64,000 bases of DNA from Entoloma clypeatum (taxonomy: Eukaryota > Basidiomycota > Agaricomycetes > Agaricales > Entolomataceae), in contig OY751488.1 of the NCBI GenBank assembly GCA_963565915.1, positions 2,294,001-2,358,000 on the forward strand, in the 5' to 3' direction. Each line of letters begins with the position of its first letter. Position 1 is the stretch's first letter. The notes under the pieces are model-generated. The model had not been told where the DNA came from and did not search any database. It saw nothing but the letters and a program-made list of their open reading frames with translations. This document shows, in pieces, positions 32,110-44,994 of this stretch. Position numbers and translations under genes: made by a program.

Positions 32110-35100
32110 ATGAACGTCGCTGCCCTCCTCCACGACTCCCCCTCAGACGACCACCGACGTCGCCAGGCCCAGGACCTGCAGCAGCAACAACACACACAGC
32201 AGCAGGGACAACACCAGCCGCAGCACCAGCAACAACTGCAACAACAACAACAACAACAACAACAACCTCCCCCAGGTGCTGGTACTGGCTGGCATCGTCA
32301 CCCACCAACGTGGTCCCAAAGCTCACCCAACCCCTATCCGCCTCACCCGCCCGGCCCCGCGCCGTACTCCACCATCGATGCCCGCCCCGCCCGCTCTGGC
32401 ACTCCCTCGACCGCACCCCCACGAGTCCGTCCTGCTCCTCCAGGTTCTACCGGCCCAGGTCCTTACCCATACCATCCACCCGGGCCTCCCTCCGGTCCTC
32501 CGCCCCCGCCGACCACCTCGACGTCCTCGTCGTCCACCCAGCCCCCGCCTCCCGGCCATCATCCCACCAGCTTCAACCACCGTCATCCCCCTCCACCGTC
32601 GACCCCACAGTCTGCTCATGCGTCGCCTGCAATGGGATCCCTTCGTCCACTTGACACTCAGATCCCCAGTGGCGGTGCTGGTGTCATGCCTGGCGGTGTC
32701 TGGGGGACTAATCCGGCGAATGCCATTGACCGCGATCGTTCCGAACGTGATAGACCCCAGCTCATGGACTGGCAGGACCGCGACCGTGACAGGAGGAAGG
32801 GTGTGTTTTTTTTCTCTCCCCCCTTCCTCAGACCTTCCTTACGTTTGTTTGTCAGTAGACTCTGATCAACTGCAAGTAGCCAACTCCAGTTCCGCATCTT
32901 CCCGACGAGCGCGCAGTGATACTACTACGAGCTCATCCAACCACAATTTGAATTCGAATTCCGGTCCAAACCCTGATATGGAGAAGAAGCACATCGATGA
33001 TGGTATCAGAGAGCGCGAGTCACGCGATAGAGAGAGAGAAAGAGACATCCGCGAGAGGGAACTTCAGTACCATCACCACCAACATCACCAACACTCACGC
33101 CCACCCCCTACCCCATCACATGCTCTTCGTGACCGCGACCGCCAGCCCTACCCCAGGGATCGTGAACTGGATCTTGTCCGTCAACGTGAAAAGGAAAGGG
33201 AAAGGGAAAGAGAGCGTGACCGGGATTGGGGAGATCGAGAGCGCGAACGTGACATGGACACCATTCGTGCCGTCGCCTCTTCCCGCCAGAACCCCCCCAA
33301 CCAAAGCCGCACACAGACACCCACATTGGCACACCAAGGCCGTGCCCCGCTGATGTCTGGACCTGGGCCCGTTCCCGCTGTCGCTTCCAACCCCGCTCTC
33401 AGCACTCATGGACCTGGCCTACCTTCCAAGTCTCCTTTGCCTCACCCTAGTGCGCCGAGAATGACGGGTTCATCGCCTGTGCATCACCCTCCTCCTGGCC
33501 ACCAAGATTACCGCGGGACTAGCGGCACGATCGGAAGACGGAGAGGGCATTCGACGAGTGATAGGGACAGGGAACACCACAGAGAGAGGGAGTGGGAGTG
33601 GAATGAACGTGAGAGAGAAAGGGAGCAGAAGGAGAGGGAATGGAACGAGAGGGAAAGTGGCAGGGAGAAAGAGAGGCTGGACAGGGAAAGAGATAGGATG
33701 CATCATCCTGGCTATGGGAGTTTGGACAGAGAACGAGACAGGGAGCGGGCGCGGCAGATAGTTGGTCCAGTACCTGACCGGGAGCGGGCTCGCAGGAGGA
33801 GTGGGGACCTTGAGCGTGATGTGCCACGGGACAGAGACCGTGAGAGGGAAAGAGACCGCGACCGCGAGAGGGATAGGGGACGGGACAGGGATAGAGACCA
33901 TCGAGTCTCTCACCCGCCTGTGCCTGGACATCATCCCCATAGCCACCTCCAACACTCCCACTCCTCGTTCCATCCCCAACAGCACCCACATTCGCACCCA
34001 CCTGCATCACACGGAGGGCACACTTCCTCCCATTCTTCACACCCGCATTCGTTCCCCCCGCAAGGCCACATCCATGGGCCTCCACAGCAACAACTACAGC
34101 CACCATCTGGCTCGGGTCAGCTTTCCGGCCCACCCCCATCTCACAAAGCCTTCGGCGCTCCTCCACCGCCACCACAACAGCAACAATCAGCCTACCCGCC
34201 GCCGATGCCTCCCCCGCCGCAGGTACAGGGCCAGCCACCACCACCCCCACAACTCCACTCTTCTCATCAGCAACAAGGACTAGGTCTACCATCTCAGGGT
34301 TCTTCGGCATATCCTCCTCCCCACCCTCACCCGCACCCCAACGTCCATCCTTCTTCCCAACATCCTCCCCCACCACCTCTGCACCAACAGCACACATCGC
34401 ATCACCACCATCACCAGCAGCAGCACCCGCCCCGGGACCTCCACCAACCTCATCCGCCGCCTCACCAACTCCATCCACAGCAGCATCTGCCACCACCTAG
34501 TGCGTCCGCTCAGCCGCAGCCGCAGCCTCCACCCCAAAGGCAGTTCCAGAACCAGTTCCACACGCAATTCGTGCCCGGACTTGCAGAGGGTGTGCGGAGC
34601 AGTGGCCCTGGGTCGCGGGTTGGCTCGAGGGTTGGCTCGAGGGCGGGGACGCCTGTCGGTGGGAGGGAGAGGAGGGAGAGGGACAAAGAAAATGTCAACA
34701 AGGAACGAGAGAGGGAGAGGGAGACGCCTTCCGCGCGCGTGAAAGGTGGCTCTGGTCCTGCCCCTGCTGCGGTCGGTGCCAGCAGGACGAAAGACCTCGA
34801 AAGGGAGCGTGAGCAGCAGATGCACCAACAACATCGGGAACGCGATCAGCAGCTGAGGGAACAGCATCACCGAGAACGCCAGCCAAGGGAGGAAGACCAT
34901 TCGCACGGGGGTACTCCGTCTGCTGTGCGTGGGTGGTGGATGTCAGGTCCGGCGCCGCCTGGCGGTGCACCTATGCCTGTGCCGACAGCTCCAGAGGTGC
35001 CACCAGGTCCGGGGGAAGCCTATCCCCCTCCTGGACCATACGACCGCATTGAAGGTGGTGGCTCTGGTCCTGATCCTGGAACAGCCTACCCCGTTGGCAT

Positions 35101-37724
35101 GGAGTACAATGGGTACCCTGGAGAAGTCTACTTTGAGGGTGCCGCGCGCGGAGAGGCGATGATCGGGGTCGCACCGACGGAGTGGGGGGTGTGGGAGGAA
35201 GATGAGGATTGTGAGGACTATGATGAAGAGGGGGAGAAGAAGCGAGCGAGGGTGTGTGTGCACCTTGGAACGTTTGTGTATCCGAGGTTGCCGTTTCCGT
35301 ATTTCTTTGACATTGATGTGGGTGGGCATTGGCGTGAGAAGGTGGTGGGGGGAGATGGGGAAGGAGATGGGGATGGGGAGAAGGGTCAACAGGATAGGGA
35401 GGAGACGGAGGAGCAGAAAGCACGAGAGAATGGGCAAGGGGAGACGAATGGGAAGGTAGCGGCGGATGACAAGATGGATGTCGATGTCGATGCTGCGCTG
35501 GATCCTACTCATGCGGATGTCACCCTCACAGAGTGTAATGGACCGAACAGTGTCGTGGAGACAGAGAAGATGGCTGAAGACGATGACGATGACGACGAGG
35601 AGAAGGTCAAGGAGAAGAAAAGGAAGAAGGAACAGGCTGAGGCCCCGTCGTCTTCACCGCAGGAGAAGGGAAACATACCCGCACAGCTTGACAAGAACGA
35701 ACCATCTAGCACCCCACAGCCCAAGACTTTCGCCGAATACAAAGTGGACACGGAGACTCGAGTGACAATTGTCATCCCCAATGGTCATATCCCACTCGAG
35801 AAGCCCCGACGGCCGCGTATATGGGGCGGAGGCATTATCCGGCGCATGCGTATGCCAAGGCAGGTGCTGATGCCGGATGGCCCACATCACCAGCAAAATA
35901 ATTCGGCATTGCAAGAGGGAACGAAGGAAGCCTCGGGTGTGGTTGATGGCGAGAAGGAGCAAGCCCCTCAAGCACAACAGCGCAAGGAAAAACGCCGACG
36001 ACCCAGGTACAGAAGGGTGTACACGGACGATTCGGACGTGTTCCTGTGTGCCCTGCACTCGGGATGGGTTACGTGGAGCGGGGCGGTCCAAGCCAGGAGG
36101 GAGGGGAAGGAGATGAAGATTGATGTGCGGGTGTTGCGGTGTATCGGGGCGGAGGGCGTCGGAGTCGGGATGTTTTATGGGAAGGAGGAGGTTGTCGGCA
36201 GGTTTTTGGGTGGGTGGGGCGAGAAGTGCTTCGTTTCTGGGGGAGGACTCGGTGAAGGTGTGGACATGAACCGACGCGGTGAGGAAGATGTGAATATGCA
36301 AGAGCCCGAGCGTGAGCTCGACGATGAGGAGAATGATGGAAGAGGGCTTGTGAGTGCTGGTTGGGGAACTGGGCACGATGGCAGTGCGATTGAAGTTCTT
36401 GATGCTCATTTTGTTGAGGTGGGTTGGGTTCACAGTGTTTTTTTTCTCTTTCGCCTTGGTAATTGAACCGTCTCGCTTTCGCGTGTGTTTAGCCCGGAAG
36501 CGCGTGTTCTCTACGTGGACTGCGAAACCGGAAACAACGTTTGCTGGAGTATCATGAACGCCGTGCAAGTGTCGTTGGGCCTGCCTGGTCGCTGGACGGC
36601 GTAGCCATGTCGAGGTTGGCAGGGCGCAAGCGACGGCGGGCATGGGACTGGCCTTCTTATTATCCCCGACGATTGCTCAACGCGAGTACCCTGGATGCCA
36701 TTCCTGAACAAACCGAGGAGGAATATTCAGCTCCGCCCCCTCGCCATCCTGATATGGTCAAAGAGGAATCTCAAATGAACATCTATACCGTGGTGTTCGG
36801 TATCAGCCCCAGCGGGGATATTCATGCTGGGTGAGTATCATAGCATGGTTTTCTTTTCAAAGACTCATATATGCCTCATCTCATAGATACAAGTATGTTC
36901 CTGACGTATTGAAGAACATACTATTCCCTGCGGTGGAACAGGGCCTCCAACCTCCAAGGAAACGTCGAAGGATTGATGATGGCACAGCTGACAACTCTAT
37001 GGACGTCGACTCGCCTTATTCTGGTCGACCAGGCACTTGCCCCGTCATCCTAGACACCGCAAAAGAAAGCTATCTTTTGTCACCCAAGCTAGGCAACATC
37101 GCTCGACGATATGATATCGCGCTTGTTCTGGATGACGACCTGGAAGAAGAGGCAGCAGTGGAAACGAATTCCTGCATGCAAGATATTGCTCCGGACAAGA
37201 CGGTGCTCGTTGCTGAATCCACGGCCGAGGGTGAAATATTCCCATCTATAGCATCCCTACCTGTCATTGAACCACCTTCGGAATCAGTATTGAACAACCC
37301 GACTGACGATAAACAGAATACTGACGTATCGCTGCAAACATCTCCCCGGAACACATCACCTTCACAACCGGAAACGTCGAAGGTCATCGCCAAAGCACTT
37401 GATGGAGAACCAGTACCGACTATTAGCTCGATGGTTCAGACCGACCGTCTGCCGCGGGCGGCCGAGGCTCTTGACTCGTACTCCAAGGGACTTGTGTCAA
37501 CTGATTTGTCTTCATCGCACCGTAAACGTATATCGATTTCCTCCATTGTCGTCGACGTCGACGACAAACCAAAACAGCTGCAGCTGCAGACTTTGCAGCA
37601 GAATCTGGGTGAAGATATGTTCCGCTTCGCGGATGAGGGTGTCAGTGTGACTGATAATTTGACTGATGGAATGAAGACGGAGTGGGTTGTTCATGTCAAG
37701 AGATGGAGATGGGCACCACAATAG
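32110..37724 (+). CDS. RXT3: Rxt3-domain protein (Rpd3L-type histone deacetylase complex), 1,809 residues
   Basis: Four exons: 32110-32800, 32856-36418, 36493-36830 and 36887-37724, divisible by three. The N-terminus MNVAALLHDSPSDDHRRRQA runs into polyQ (32160-32265) and Pro-rich tracts. Exon 2 encodes a long Arg-Glu/Arg-Asp region (RERERDIRERE, ERDRDRERDRGRDRDRDH) and His/Gln/Pro-rich repeats. The folded part begins near 35.1 kb (VHLGTFVYPRLPFPYFFDI). The Rxt3 core follows with RRVYTDDSDVFLCALHSGWV and DVRVLRCIGAEGVGVGMFYG. Exon 3 carries RKQRLLEYHERRASVVGP, and exon 4 GYKYVPDVLKN. Rxt3 is a subunit of the large Rpd3 complex in yeast, where it is only about 300 residues, so most of this protein is extra low-complexity sequence. 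An in-frame ATG at 32050 is possible. Confidence 0.88.
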
Positions 37725-38135
37725 TTGATTACCGACAACGACTGTGTTTTCTTCGAATTTTGTTTCTGCGTCATTTACGTTTAGTATTTACTGTCGTGGC
37801 TACTTGGTATCTTGCTTGTATCAGCTTATACTTTCAATTCAGGAATTCCAAAGCTATTGAATGTTGGATATCCAACTTGCGCACAAGGTATGCTTGAGAA
37901 CACTACGATCAAACGATCCAAGTAACTCGCAGTCGGTATTTGATAATTTAACCATCCATAAAAAGACGACGAGATAGACGAAAAGGGCAGTGAGTAGTAA
38001 CAACAGACAAGCCAGAGGCGACAAGATAAGAAGAAAAATCTGTGCAAGAGAGAGCTTGCCGTCACTATGCGATGCATGTATGCAGACAGTAGGAAACGCA
38101 ACGCACTAAGCAACACGAGAGACACCAAGGAGACA
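37725..38135. terminator. Convergent 3' spacer, RXT3 / POLD4
   Basis: 411 bp between facing stop codons. No gene seen. The called role is by context only. Confidence 0.3.
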
Positions 38136-38934
38136 CTATACTTGATCATTCAGCACAGACTGCGAGTAACTCGTATCTTCGGTTCCCTGCCGCGTCTCTA
38201 GGATTTCGTGCACCTGTGAAGAGGTGTTGAGTATCAGATGGGTTATTGTATTAAAATTTGAACACACTTCTGCTGGAGGATCAAGACCAAGTGCGAAGGC
38301 TCTCTCCCATCGTTCCAAACGGGTCATACCGATACACGGGCCATAGTCGGGGTTCCTTCGACAGATAAGAGGCGGCTTATAAGCCATGAGAAAACTTGGG
38401 TCTTACATATCGTATACGCGCAGAATTTCATGTATTTTGTTTTGACCTTGCGCATGGACTGTAGGACAAGCAACATTTACAGTAAATATCCGAGAAATGT
38501 GAAGAAATAGGGGAATTGAGCGCACTTGGTGGAAGGTACCCCATTTTCTCGCGTGCTACAGCATGGGGGGCGCGCCACTTTGGATCTTTCTCGTTGAGCT
38601 CGACTCTTTGGACAGGGGATACATTGAGCTGGTCTTCGGTAGACTGCTCCGGGGAAGCTGAGACAGTGATAAGGTTCTTGCCACTCGCACTTCTCTTGAT
38701 AGAAGTTTTCGCGGGCCCCTGTTCCCCGACAATCTCTTCTTCAGCAGGAGTTTCGTTACTTGTCTCCGAATCTTGCGAGATTTGTGCAATTGACAATGAC
38801 GATTTCGGTTGGATGGCTTTGGGTTTCTGGGCCGCCTTTGCGGATGCAGTTCGCTTAGAAGACGCGAAAGAGAGTTTTCCCTGCTTTAGGATTGAGGATG
38901 TTTTGGACTTTGAGGTAGTAGATTTAGAAGACAT
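38136..38934 (-). CDS. CDM1: DNA polymerase delta subunit 4 (POLD4/Cdm1)
   Basis: Four exons give 208 residues: 38526-38934, 38407-38458, 38268-38355 and 38136-38213, divisible by three and all GT-AG. The N-terminus MSSKSTTSKSKTSSILKQGK with LSFAS resembles the PCNA-interacting N-terminus of this subunit (SILKQGKLSF). The C-terminal half holds the family core: WRAPHAVAREKMGYLPPI, HAQGQNKIHEILRVYDMN, DYGPCIGMTRLERWERAFAL and GLDPPAEVHEILETRQG. The small subunit stabilises Pol delta and helps it work with PCNA at replication forks. The middle (residues 25-120) is low complexity and poorly conserved. It is divergent from VPS9 over 251 bp. Confidence 0.93.
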
Positions 38935-39185
38935 GTTAAAGTGAAATGGCTTAGTAACACTCCTAAAAAGGTAATCTCCCCCTCAATATTGCAGATATTC
39001 CGTGCATTTATTTCGTTCGGTGAAAAGTCATCGGCTGCGATCCTTTTGTTCACGTACTGTATAATCATGATCAAGGGCGGTTGGCATACGATTTGGCCAC
39101 TGACTCGCACGAGCATAAGTACTCAATTTGTACATCGTCCGCACGTGTGTGAACGACCAGGCAACCAACGGTGACCATCTCTGTC
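38935..39185. promoter_or_regulatory. 251-bp divergent promoter, POLD4 / VPS9
   Basis: Head-to-head spacer with no coding signal. A pyrimidine/purine mix without a clear TATA box. Confidence 0.45.
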
Positions 39186-41884
39186 ATGGACTCCTCAGTG
39201 ACACTGCCCATCGATCACTCACCCAATCCTTGGAACGATGCTCTCAACCGCGAGCAAAACCCGCGGGTCGGTGAGCGGCCCTTGCAGACCCTAGACCAAT
39301 CAATCACGACGGGATTGCAGTCCATGACTGTGGAAGAGCCCAACCAGGTCTCAAAGGACATCCTCACACAGTTTGATCCTCTGGAAAGCTTAGAGGAGGA
39401 AGCTGCCCGGGAGGCATGGAAGAACTCTGAGGGGCACCCTCCTCCACCAAGGACACCTTCGCCTCCCCCACCCCTGCCTCCAATCAAAGATCTTGTCATG
39501 TCACCCATTCCTTCATCACCTCTGAATTCAGGATCCTTATCATCCTCCTCTTTCCCCTCATTGGCCACCTTAGCTCGCAACTTGGCCCTTCCATCTCTAT
39601 CGCGACCACGGCCCCTCTCACTTGACGGCGCGAGACCCGTCACCTCCCCCGCCACACTTTCGTCTCTTGCTACCCAGCAAGAGGCTTCCTCCAGCCGCGG
39701 CTCTCCGACTTCTGCCTCACGCCCCGCGACCGGCACATCATCACCCGCTCCGAATTCGCGCCAAAAGGGCGAGATCCCTTTTGACTTTCAACATTTCCTG
39801 GACCAGATGAAAAGCCGAAGCGCGGAGCCGGTTTCCAAGTATTTGAGATCGTATGTTGATCCCTACACCAACCCTATCCACCGTAAAACCAACTCTCATT
39901 CGGAGATTCCTGAGTAACTTTGCAAAGCGCACATTCACAGTCAACGATCAAGTAAAGATAATCAACGACTTTCTGAGCGTGAGGTCCATCATCAATCCAA
40001 AAGCCGTCCTGGAATAACACGCAGCAGATAGTTCATCGCCGGACAAATGCGTGATTGTGACGTATGGAAGAATGCAACAGATGTCGAATTCGACAATGCG
40101 ATGGAGGGCATCGAAAAGTTGGTTATGAACCGGCTTTATGATTTGTCAGTCCCCTCTCGACCTCATCTTTCTACCTATCTTTCTTCATTCCCTACAGCAC
40201 GTTTACCCCACAAGTCGTTCTCGCCGTCCCTCCGCGACCCGTAACTGCTGACGATCTTGAGAAAGACCGTGTTCTCTCACAACGCATAGCGCTCTTTGGA
40301 TGGATAGAGGAAAAACATCTGGACATACCCGAGGGCGAGGGGAGTGCGGGCTTCCTAATGTTTGCACAACAGGGTAGGTCCTTTATGATCGACTAGATCT
40401 ATTTCTTTTCATTCTCCATTGACTCCTTATCTTTTGTCCCTGTTGACCCACTTCTAGAATTGATCAAGATTAATCACTACAAGGCTCCACGAGATAAACT
40501 GATCTGTATCTTGAATTGCTGCAAAGTAATTTTCGGTGCGCCGTATCCACTGCTCCGATCCTCCCTTACTCACGGTTTATCTAGGTCTCATCCGACATCT
40601 AAAGAAGGACGAAGGCGCTGATGCTTTTGTCCCCGTCCTTATCTTTGTCGTTCTCAAAGCTAACCCAAACCATCTCCTCTCCAATGTCGAGCAAGTCTGA
40701 TTCTCTATTTCCCCATATCAAAACCTCATCATCTCCTGCTTTCACAGATTTATCAACAGATTTCGGAATCCCGATAAGCTACAGAGCGAAGCAGGATATT
40801 ATCTCTCCAGTCTTGTATGTTTTCTCTCTGTGTTAAAGTTTTGATTTCACGACATTCTTCATTTCCAGATGGGTGCAGTCTCTTTCATCGAGACCATGGA
40901 TCATACATCACTCTCTAATATCACTCAGGAAGAATTTGAGAAGTAAGAAGCTTTTTTCCCCCTTGAATTTTTATAAGAAAGTTAATATTTTTCAGGAACG
41001 TGGAGGATGCCATTCAAGCACTGCCACTATCAGATCCTAATTCTCCCCTTTTACAACATACTGGTATTGAAATTCGCGAACCTCAGCCCAAACCCTCACC
41101 ACATGCTGGCGAAGAGTCTGCTCAACCGCTCTCGTTATCAACGCCTGCCCACACCATCTCAGAAGATGCCAAGCGACTGTTGCAGAAGACTGGTGACACA
41201 ATATCGAAACCTCTGAGCGCCATTGGTCGAATATTTAGCGAAGCTCTGGACGGCGCAGAAGAAAAACTATCATACCTCCCTGGGCCGTTTGCACCATTTG
41301 AACATTCGCGGGGCCATCATCGACAGCAGTCAGACCCCACAGGCGCTACGGCAGGTCCGCGTTGGATACCACAGTCCGATTCAGGAGCGGGTTTACCAGG
41401 ACTTCCGATCCCACAGACCCCATTTTCGGTAAGCGAGCCTCACACACCGCCAATACACACACCGTACAAGCCCCGTGTGCGACGTGTACCTTCGTCTTCG
41501 TATTCGGCGTCTCCTGGTTCTCCCGGATTCTCTCCGGAGGATACACCGTCTCGAGTGGCGCCATACACCAACCAACCGCTTACGGCAGGACCTTCCCCTC
41601 AGCACCTGATTTCGCCTGCGATGTTGCCTCCCCGCGTGCAGTCGTTGGTAGCATCCAATGGAGCCGAATCCGTTTCCCGGACGCCGACACCTGGTCTGAA
41701 TCTATCTGAAATAGAGGCCCAAATCGATGCGGCGCATGAACACGCCATGACGGCGTCGCGGGAGACGTTGATGCAGATATTCCCCGGGGTAGATCTCGAG
41801 GTCGTGGATTTGGTTCTAGAGGCAAACGGAGGAGACTTGGGAAAGAGTATAGAGGCACTGTTGGAGATGAGCAGCGGGTCATAG
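39186..41884 (+). CDS. VPS9: Vps9 Rab5-type guanine nucleotide exchange factor with C-terminal CUE domain
   Basis: It starts [20 protein letters not shown]. The first exon is disordered and Pro/Ser-rich up to [20 protein letters not shown]. Then comes the helical bundle ([20 protein letters not shown]) and the VPS9 catalytic domain: [69 protein letters not shown], then [18 protein letters not shown]. The last exon (40997-41884) ends in a CUE module: [20 protein letters not shown] with [14 protein letters not shown], which binds ubiquitin. Vps9 activates Vps21/Rab5 at endosomes. At least seven introns break the VPS9 domain between 39.85 and 41.0 kb; those boundaries are only approximate. Confidence 0.92.
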
Positions 41885-41913
41885 CAGCAGCATTCTCAGA
41901 GTTTCCGCACAAA

Positions 41914-42261
41914 TTGATGATTGCCTGCGGGCTGCTTATTATGTCATCAGAAATGTGGTACAAAAGTGCCTACCTCCCTCATGCCCTGTACTCTGTCGCG
42001 ATAACCTCAATTTCAATACACCTGGTCGGCACAAGGGCTACGTTTAGTGACGAACGTGCACGCGTAAATGCCCAGATATCCATCCTGGAAACTATTGCTG
42101 GGGGATTGCAATCGAACAAGCCAATGTCGGGCGATGAGCTCGAGATATTGAAAAGGCTCGCACGGCCAGCAGAGGAAGCGACGTCAGACGCACCATTGCA
42201 AGGAATCATAGGATGGAAAGATATATTCTGGGGTCAGAAGAAGACAGGGAGAGATGAATAA
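41914..42261 (+). CDS. Small hypothetical membrane protein
   Basis: A 115-residue frame starts MMIACGLLIMSSEMWYKSAY and ends GWKDIFWGQKKTGRDE. A hydrophobic stretch covers residues 3-12 and another covers residues 20-40 (LPHALYSVAITSISIHLVGT). The rest is a charged helix-forming tail (DERARVNAQISILETIAGGL). I do not recognise the family. It starts only 29 bp after the VPS9 stop on the same strand, so it would sit in the VPS9 3' UTR or be a separate short transcript. It may lack an upstream exon. Codon content looks coding, and no frame on the other strand explains it. Confidence 0.5.
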   Translation: MMIACGLLIMSSEMWYKSAYLPHALYSVAITSISIHLVGTRATFSDERARVNAQISILETIAGGLQSNKPMSGDELEILKRLARPAEEATSDAPLQGIIGWKDIFWGQKKTGRDE

Positions 42262-43087
42262 ATGGGAAAAGGACATCGAAAAAGGTGGGTGCTGCTCAGC
42301 CACTTCGCTAGTCTTGGTTCTGACGGCCTCCTTACATTCAAGAGCTTAGAAAATAATATCAGCACCGGAGTGTTTTAATCATAACAGAGGTTTTGCCAGT
42401 CCGTGACTATCGCGCACTCTGGTTTTGCTCCAATCCAGTTATCCTCTTCCGAGTCTTGACAATGACCTAGGAAGCCTATCTGTATCTGCTCCATTGGTCC
42501 TCTTCGCGCTTCCGCCGCAGCACATCAGCCATTCTTCTCATTGTTTCCGTCTCCACTTTTATGTCGCCCTCGGTCGCGGGCCTTGAGAAGGAAGTGGCAC
42601 TAGGCGATAGATGACAAAATGCTAAGCTCAATGTACAGCAAGACGAGGCCTGCTCTCAGTCCATTCATGATCAGGCAGCTTCAAGCAGTGCCTCGTACCG
42701 TGACTTAAACCTATGTCAGCACAAATACCAGAGGAATGGTGAGGAACTTTCCAAGGAGATACCAAGGCCTCTCATCAACATGATACTTTGCGAGTATTGG
42801 GGTTGTAATCAAAGGTCTTTCAAAGTATTGTTCCAACTATATTGGCAATATTCTCGAAGGAAGCGACATGATGCGGAACAACTTGCGTAGTCTTTGAACT
42901 TCAAGTTACGGACGACAGGATAGATGCCACTATTTCGGCAGAATGATAAATACATGGGACAGTCCTAAGTTGACTTGGAATCCTTACTATGCGGCTATGT
43001 AGACAAGGAAATAGGACGCTGCTATTATCCAAGAGTATATATCTCATGTCCGTCTACATACTAAATATATATATATATACCCAAAAT
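42262..43087. other. 826-bp intergenic region
   Basis: No gene is supportable. It contains a TA microsatellite at about 43064-43079 just downstream of the WW-protein stop. Confidence 0.5.
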
Positions 43088-44994
43088 CTAAATATTGTCC
43101 ATGTTGTACGAATAATCCGTCGACCCCGAATCGATATTCCACCCCCCAGAATCAAACGAGCCCAGCCCCGTCAGGAGCGACGACTGTCCATCTCCACCAC
43201 CACCAAATAGATCAAGTCCCTGTGTGAATTGTGTTCCTTGGTCCATTTGTTGAGTCGCCTGCTGGAATTGCTGTTGCAACTGGTGCTGCACTTGATGCTG
43301 TAGTTGCATCTGCATGTGTTGCTGTTGTAGCTGCATCTGCATCTGCTGCTGCCGATACGCCGCCATCTGCGCCTGAAGCATCACACTCTGCGTATTAGCG
43401 TTATTAGCCATCCCATTATGCATTTGTATCCCCATCATTCCCTGGGCATTCGCTTGCGCCTGTTGCTGCTGCTGTTGAAGGAGCAGCAACCCAAGATGGG
43501 CATTAGGCGCCGGAGGCTTCGGCTGTAGATGCTGATGGACCGCCTGAACCGCGCTCGCCTGCAGCCCGTTTGCGAGCGAACCGACAAAGTCACCGCTGTC
43601 AGCCCCGTTCGCGAGCGCTCCGCCGAGCTTGCCGCCGATACCCGGTACAATAGTTGGCGGGATGCCCATCGAGACGGCGAGCGCGCCGCCGGCGACTTTG
43701 AGCGCGAATTTGCCGAGGGTTTTCCCGACTTCGAGAGTAGCGTTCGGGACAGTGCCTGCCTGTTGTTGTAGCTGTTGCTGCTGGTGGTTTTGTGGAAGGA
43801 TCTGGAGTGGTGATGTCGCGAAGGCTTTTGAGGGCACCTGTTGCTGCCCCTGTTGCTGCTGTTGCTGCTGCTGATAGGGTGAAGTGGGGTTGACCGTGGT
43901 CGGGGATGTAGGCGACAGATGAGAAGCTGGAGGAGAGGGATAAGGATGATTGGCAATGTTTTGCGGATTGTGTTGGGCCAGGGACGGATACGGAGCATTG
44001 GCTTGCGGACTGAATGTAGGGGCCGGGGACGGAAGTGAGCTGGGTGGAGACGGATAGGAAGGGACATTCCACCCGGCGTTTTGCAAATTCAGTTGTGGGG
44101 AAGGTGCAGCGGAGGCGGGAAATTTCGCTGGTGGCGCGCGCAGCGTGGTCCTCAAAGCCCGAGTTGTCTGAAGATCATTTGTGGGAAGCGTGGACGCGCG
44201 ATGGTGATGGTGGGGGGAAGTTATGGTGTGCGGAGTCGAGGCTGATTGGTAGGACATCGTCCGATGAGGCGCGTGATGATGGGGGGAGGGTATGTGGTTG
44301 CCCGACGATAGATGACTGGAAAACGCGGTATGAGATTCGTTCAGGGACCGCGGCTGGTGCCCAGAGGTATCAAGGTAATGATAGGTATCAAGACCCAAAG
44401 TACTGCCGCTGCTGTGGCTCTTTGGGGGGGTGGCGCTCTGTTGATTCGTGACTATAGCCGAAGTAACGGCCGGAGTTGAACCCAGTGGAGATGCAGGAGG
44501 GGTGAGGATCCCCGTCGCCGGGGCGTGCGGTCCAGGATCATGCGCAGAACTTGCGTATAGCTTTTGGGCAAAGGAGAGTCCTGACTTTCTGGGCTGTATT
44601 CCAGATGATCGAGGACCGGTCGGAAACTGGAGTTGCGAGAAAGTGGAGGGTTCTGGTTCTGTCAGCATTGCCTCGTGGATGTCAACTGTGTACTCTGGGG
44701 TGGGAGCTGGGTCAGTAAAGGACCGGGGCGGGAGGGGCCCGAGAGGATGCGCGATGGTGACCTGAGGAGGGTTGACATTCGCGCAGATGTAGTACCTGCA
44801 ATGACATCAGCAACGTTTAAAGCACCAGTGTACACATGGGTCAATGTACCAAGTTTGCCTTCTATAATCATGAGAAGAACAAACCTTTCAGACGGTTCGA
44901 TGCACCGAATAGAAACAAACACTCACTGGGCATCATAATGCTGGTTCCAGCCAGGTGGAAGTGGGCGGGTATCGGGGTTGGCGTGGACCTCCAT
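43088..44994 (-). CDS. WW-domain protein with polyQ tracts
   Basis: Two exons give 591 residues (44927-44994 and 43088-44795), divisible by three. The N-terminus MEVHANPDTRPLPPGWNQHY continues YDAQYYICANVNPPQV, a WW domain (PLPPGW, YY, and a terminal Pro) split by the single intron. The rest is Ser/Pro/His-rich with polyQ runs (near 43860, 43780 and 43470). A Gly-rich helical block reads LGKFALKVAGGALAVSMGIP and GGKLGGALANGADSGDF. Then comes a Met/Gln-rich stretch and a Ser/Asp/Tyr tail. WW domains bind proline motifs. PolyQ and PPxY partners would fit a transcription or RNA-processing scaffold, but no specific function can be named. Confidence 0.8.

Noticed and set aside
33519..34496. 325-codon antisense open frame inside RXT3
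   Set aside because: It is the complement of the low-complexity His/Pro/Arg region, lacks any domain, and the plus strand has a validated splice model with a recognisable domain.
43064..43079. TA microsatellite as a regulatory element
   Set aside because: A short simple repeat near a 3' end; nothing ties it to function.
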